Notes under the pieces: model-generated
What the model was told of the DNA's origin: nothing
Seen by the model: only the letters and a program-made list of their open reading frames with translations
Databases searched by the model: none
Assembly (NCBI GenBank): GCA_964538565.1
Contig: CAZIGW010000055.1
Coordinates: 1 to 64,000, forward strand
From: CAYVBN01 sp964538565
GTDB lineage: Bacteria; Pseudomonadota; Alphaproteobacteria; Rhizobiales; Xanthobacteraceae
Direction: 5' to 3'
Length of the DNA: 64,000 nucleotides
Shown here: positions 60,721 through 64,000 of the stretch, one piece after another
Layout: every line of letters begins with the position of its first letter
Position numbering within the stretch: the first letter of the stretch is position 1
Translations under genes and position numbers: made by a program

Positions 60721-61785
60721 CTATCCGGTCAGCGCCCGGCAACGCTCGGGCGGGACATGCAGCCAGACCTGCGTGCCTTGCGGAACACTCGTTTCCGGCG
60801 CGGTGACGACGCGCAGTTGTGTCCGATCGGCAAGTTCAACCATATAGTCGCGCGTGCCCCCGAGAAAGACGTTTCGCACCACCGTCGCCGGCAGCACGTT
60901 CTCGCCCGCGTCGGCCGGCGGCGCCGTCAGCAGCCGAATGTCGTGCTGACGGATCGACAGGGCCGTCTCGCCTCCCGGAACGAGCCTGCCACCGGCGCAG
61001 CGCACCGGCACGCCGGCGAGCGCGATGCGGCTGTCGTCGAGCGTCTTGCCCTTGACGACGTTGCTGGCGCCGATGAAGCGGGCGACGAATTCCGAGCGCG
61101 GTCGGTCGTAGATCTCCTAGGGCGGGCCGACCTGTTCGACCTTTCCGGCGTTCATCACGGCGATCAGATCGGCCGTCGTCATCGCTTCCGACTGGTCGTG
61201 TGTGACGTAAATGGTCGTGTAGCGGTATTCGTCGTGCAGCCGCCGCACCTCGAAACGCATCTCTTCGCGCAGGTTGGCGTCAAGATTCGACAGCGGCTCG
61301 TCGAGCAGCAGGGTCTGCGGCTCGACGATCAGCGCGCGGGCGAGCGCGACCCGTTGCTGCTGGCCGCCGGAAAGCTCGCCCGGATAGCGCCCGGCGAGGT
61401 CGGACAGGCGAGTCGTCGCCAGGATCCCCTCGACCTTCTTGGCGATCACCTCGCGGCCGAGCTTGCGCAGGGTCATCCCGTACGCGACGTTCTCGGCCCC
61501 CGTCATGTGCGGCCAGAGCGCATAGCTCTGGAAGATCATCGACATGTTGCGGGTCTCCGGCGGCAGCGTGCGGGCCGGCGAGGAGACCACGCGGTCGCCG
61601 ACGGCGATCTCGCCCGCCGTCGGTTCGACGAAGCCCGCGATCAAGCGCAGGGTCGTCGTCTTGCCGCACCCCGAGGGGCCGAGCAGGCACACGAGCAGTC
61701 CGTGGTCGATGCGCAGCGACACGTCATCGACGACGGCAAGACCGCCGTAGTGCTTGGTCAGTCCACGCAACTCGACCGAGGCCAC
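60721..61785 (-). pseudogene. ABC transporter ATPase (FbpC/PotA-like) interrupted by an in-frame amber codon
   Basis: A 355-codon frame starting at GTG 61785 (GGAAGGAA and a G-run upstream). Walker A GPSGCGKTT (residues 36-44), Q-loop [39 protein letters not shown] and VTHDQSEAMTTADL are all present. At codon 223 (61117-61119) a TAG falls where relatives have a Gln in the linker Pro-Pro-x-Glu-Ile-Tyr, and the same frame continues for 131 codons through that linker and a complete TOBE-like domain (VVRNVFLGGTRDYMVEL) to its own stop. The 222-residue product would keep the ATPase core. It may be a pseudogene, a still-active short form or a sequencing error. Confidence 0.75.
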
Positions 61786-61910
61786 TTCCTTCCCCCCATC
61801 GCCCTTCTGCCGGACGCGGCGCCGCGCCCGGCCCGGGGCATCGTTCAGCCTACCAACATCGCACTCCCGATCGATCAGCCTGTGTCTTTTCGTCGCGCAC
61901 GGGGCGGCGA

Positions 61911-62702
61911 TCAGGTGCCGGTGAAATTCGGCTTGCGCTTCTCCATGAAGGCCGTGCGGCCTTCGACATAGTCGTTGCTGGCGAAGCACTGCCTGACCAT
62001 CTCGGAGCAGCGCGCCATGTCGCGCTTGCCCTCGTCCTTGATCGCCTCGCCGACGATGAACTTGACGGAGTTGACCGTCAGCGGCGCATTGCCGGCGATC
62101 GTGTCGGCGTAGTTCGCGACGTAGCTTTCGAGCTCCGCCTCCGGCACGACCCGGTTGACGAGACCCATGGCGAGCGCCTCCCCGGCGTCGAACTGGCGCG
62201 CCGTGAAGAAGATCTCCTTGGCGAAGGACGGCCCGACCACGTCGATCAGCCGCTTGAGTCCCGGATAGTCGTAGCCGAGGCCGAGCTTCGCCGCCGGCAC
62301 CGCGAAGCGCGAGTTGTCGGAGCAGATGCGCAGGTCGCAGGCGACCGCCAGACCGAGGCCGCCGCCGATGCAATAGCCGCGGATCATGGCGATCGTCGGC
62401 TTGGGAAATTCGTGCACGCTGGCGTAGGTCTTCTCGGTCATGGCGTTGTAGCGGGCAACCGCATCGAGGGTCGCGCGCTCGTCGCCGAACCTGGAAATGT
62501 CGGCGCCGGAAACGAAGGCCTTGCCGCCCGCGCCGGTGAGCACGACGACGCGCACCTCGGGATCGGCGGCGAAATCCGCGAGCATGCGGGCGGTGGCTTC
62601 CCACATGTCGAACGACACGGCGTTGTGCCGCTGCGGATTGTTGAAGATCACGTAGCCGACGCGACCCTCCTTGCGGGACAGCATCTTGTCGGTTTGCGTC
62701 AT
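61911..62702 (-). CDS. Enoyl-CoA hydratase/isomerase-family (crotonase) protein lacking both catalytic glutamates
   Basis: A 263-residue crotonase-fold protein binding acyl-CoA. Oxyanion-hole elements are in place (KAFVSGADIS and GYCIGGG). The two acid-base glutamates of classical hydratases are absent: GGGCEL reads GGGLGL (Gly117 instead of Glu) and Pro-Glu reads PAAKLG (Ala137 instead of Glu). It is unlikely to be a standard hydratase; relatives without these residues act as isomerases, decarboxylases or hydrolases. It lies 66 bases downstream of the CoA-transferase gene and 125 bases upstream of the ABC operon. In that gap a 12-base direct repeat (61840-61851 and 61870-61881) is visible. 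Confidence 0.82.
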   Translation of the reverse strand: MTQTDKMLSRKEGRVGYVIFNNPQRHNAVSFDMWEATARMLADFAADPEVRVVVLTGAGGKAFVSGADISRFGDERATLDAVARYNAMTEKTYASVHEFPKPTIAMIRGYCIGGGLGLAVACDLRICSDNSRFAVPAAKLGLGYDYPGLKRLIDVVGPSFAKEIFFTARQFDAGEALAMGLVNRVVPEAELESYVANYADTIAGNAPLTVNSVKFIVGEAIKDEGKRDMARCSEMVRQCFASNDYVEGRTAFMEKRKPNFTGT

Positions 62703-62768
62703 CTCACCAGGTCCTTCATGGCAAATCCCTCACGTCAGCCGTCCCTGCTTTCTCGCGCATGGAGCCGA

Positions 62769-63962
62769 TCATATCGCATCGGCCGCACGCAGGGCGGCGA
62801 TCTCCTTGCCGGAGAATCCGAATTCCCTGAGCACCGCGTCGGTGTGCTCGCCGAGGTCGGGCGGCGGCGCGGCGAGCCGGCTCGGCGTGCGCGACAGGGA
62901 TACCGGCTGGGCGAGCAGCCGCAGCGGCTTGCGCCCGCGCCGCTCGACCGTCTGGGCGACGCCGAGATGCTTCACCTGTGGGTCGTCGAACACCTGGTCG
63001 ATCGAATAGATCGGCCCGCACGGCACCCCGCTCTTGTTGAAACGCTCGACCCATTCGGCGCTCGTCTTGCCGACGAGGTAGCGGTCGATCTCGGCATTGA
63101 GCGCGTCGCGGTTCTTCGAGCGCGCGGCGGCGGTGGCGTACTCCGGACGCTCCATCAGCGTCGGCACTTCGATCGCGTGGCAGAACCGCTCCCAGATCTT
63201 CTGGCCCGTGGTGGCGATGTTGATGTAGCCGTCGGCCGTCTTGAACACGCCGGTCGGAATGCTGGTCGGATGATTGTTGCCGGCCTGCTTCGGGACCTCG
63301 CCATTGACCAGCCAGCGCGCGCCCTGAAAGTCGAGCATGAAGATCTGTGCCTGCAGCAGCGAGGTCTCGACCTGCTGCCCCTTGCCGGATTTCTCGCGCT
63401 CGATCAGCGCGAGGAGAATGCCCTGGGCGCAGAACAATCCGGCGCAGAGGTCGGCGATCGGGATGCCGACGCGTACCGGCCCCTGCCCGGGCAGTCCGGT
63501 GATCGACATGAGGCCGCCCATGCCTTGCGCGATCTGGTCGAAGCCCGGCCGGTCGCGATAGGGGCCGGTCTGCCCGAAGCCCGAGATGCTGGCGTAGATG
63601 AGCCGCGGGTTGATGCGGCGCAGGCTCTTGTAGTCGATGCCGAGCCGCTCCTTCACATCCGGGCGGAAGTTCTCCACCACCACGTCGGCCTTGCGCACCA
63701 TGCGGCGGAAGGCGGCCACGCCCTGTGGCGATTTCAGGTTGAGCGTGATGCCGCGCTTGTTGCGGTGGAGATTCTGAAAATCGGGCCCTTCGCGCGGGCC
63801 GCCGAGGGGCTCGCCCGTTTCCAGATGGGCCGGCGTTTCGATCTTGATTACGTTGGCGCCCCAGTCCGCGAGCTGGCGCACGCAGGTCGGACCCGAGCGG
63901 ACACGTGTGAGATCGAGGACGGTGAACCGCGAAAGGGCCTTGGAAGCCCGGGGAAACGGCAT
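62769..63962 (-). CDS. CaiB/BaiF family III CoA-transferase
   Basis: A 397-residue class III CoA-transferase that activates a carboxylic acid by moving CoA from a donor thioester. Family landmarks are LTRVRSGPTCVRQLADWGANVIKIE, HRNKRGITLNLKSPQGVAAFRRMVRKADVVVENFRPDV (the Asn-Phe-Arg-Pro region) and LIYASISGFGQTGPYRDRPGFD, where the aspartate near the end of this stretch is the usual catalytic residue. The start at 63962 has GGAGACG upstream. It begins the minus-strand catabolic block and is followed by the crotonase. Substrate unknown (formyl-CoA, succinyl-CoA or carnitine-type donors in the family). Confidence 0.87.
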   Translation of the reverse strand: MPFPRASKALSRFTVLDLTRVRSGPTCVRQLADWGANVIKIETPAHLETGEPLGGPREGPDFQNLHRNKRGITLNLKSPQGVAAFRRMVRKADVVVENFRPDVKERLGIDYKSLRRINPRLIYASISGFGQTGPYRDRPGFDQIAQGMGGLMSITGLPGQGPVRVGIPIADLCAGLFCAQGILLALIEREKSGKGQQVETSLLQAQIFMLDFQGARWLVNGEVPKQAGNNHPTSIPTGVFKTADGYINIATTGQKIWERFCHAIEVPTLMERPEYATAAARSKNRDALNAEIDRYLVGKTSAEWVERFNKSGVPCGPIYSIDQVFDDPQVKHLGVAQTVERRGRKPLRLLAQPVSLSRTPSRLAAPPPDLGEHTDAVLREFGFSGKEIAALRAADAI

Positions 63963-64000
63963 TCTGGACGTCTCCTGAAAAACTCGTTCTTGCGATCACG

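Overview
The window is a high-GC chromosomal segment, coding-dense on both strands, from an alphaproteobacterium. The likely order is Hyphomicrobiales (Rhizobiales), with a Bradyrhizobium/Xanthobacteraceae-like flavour. This is inferred from gene content (many ABC and TRAP uptake systems, several molybdenum hydroxylases, a serine-glyoxylate aminotransferase, a quinate-type dehydroshikimate dehydratase, Fcc/Sox sulfur genes) and from a palindromic intergenic element at 59463-59507 of a kind I associate with that group. I saw no rRNA, tRNA, CRISPR array, insertion sequence, integrase or phage gene.

Layout. 1-3.3 kb: murein endopeptidase cut by the window edge, a Yip1-type membrane protein, a GMC oxidoreductase. 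3.5-5.9 kb: molybdate transporter modABC with a palindromic repeat between modA and modB. 6.0-9.5 kb: corrinoid/iron-type ABC system with two BtuF-like proteins. 9.8-13.7 kb: sulfate/thiosulfate transporter sbp-cysTWA. 13.8-20.1 kb: a small secreted protein, quiC, a second TIM-barrel enzyme and a TRAP transporter. 20.1-24.5 kb: a divergent FAD/Fe-S dehydrogenase and a serine-glyoxylate aminotransferase. 24.7-29.3 kb: a liv-type amino-acid/amide ABC operon, divergent from an M24 pita-bread protein. 31.0-32.0 kb: a hydroxyisobutyrate-dehydrogenase-like enzyme. 32.2-38.3 kb: an SsuABC/NMT1-type transporter operon continuing into an LVIVD beta-propeller protein and a CobW-type GTPase. 38.4-40.0 kb: a second SsuBC-like permease/ATPase pair without a binding protein. 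40.5-49.8 kb: three molybdenum hydroxylase large subunits, two with [2Fe-2S] small subunits, and a Gfo/Idh/MocA oxidoreductase. 49.9-53.6 kb: fccAB-soxXYZA. 53.6-64.0 kb, minus strand: CoA-transferase, crotonase, Fe3+-type ABC transporter with two tandem binding proteins, MmgE/PrpD protein, SDR and metallo-beta-lactamase-fold hydrolase.

How the genes fit together. Molybdate uptake would supply the three molybdenum hydroxylases. Sulfate uptake and the Fcc/Sox genes cover oxidised and reduced sulfur. The transporters sit beside catabolic enzymes, suggesting a soil or rhizosphere scavenger of organic acids, aromatics and amino acids.

Main oddities: an ABC ATPase interrupted by one in-frame amber codon exactly between its ATPase core and its regulatory domain; a SoxY whose carrier cysteine lies in Ala-Ala-Cys-Val-Glu plus a tail instead of Gly-Gly-Cys-Gly-Gly, in a Sox cluster lacking soxB and soxCD; a crotonase lacking both catalytic glutamates; an M24 protein with one metal ligand replaced by Cys; a 37-codon leader ORF coupled to an ABC permease; a CobW GTPase with no ATG/GTG/TTG start; and matched operator-like repeats in three intergenic regions. 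All family assignments come from reading motifs by eye, with no database search.
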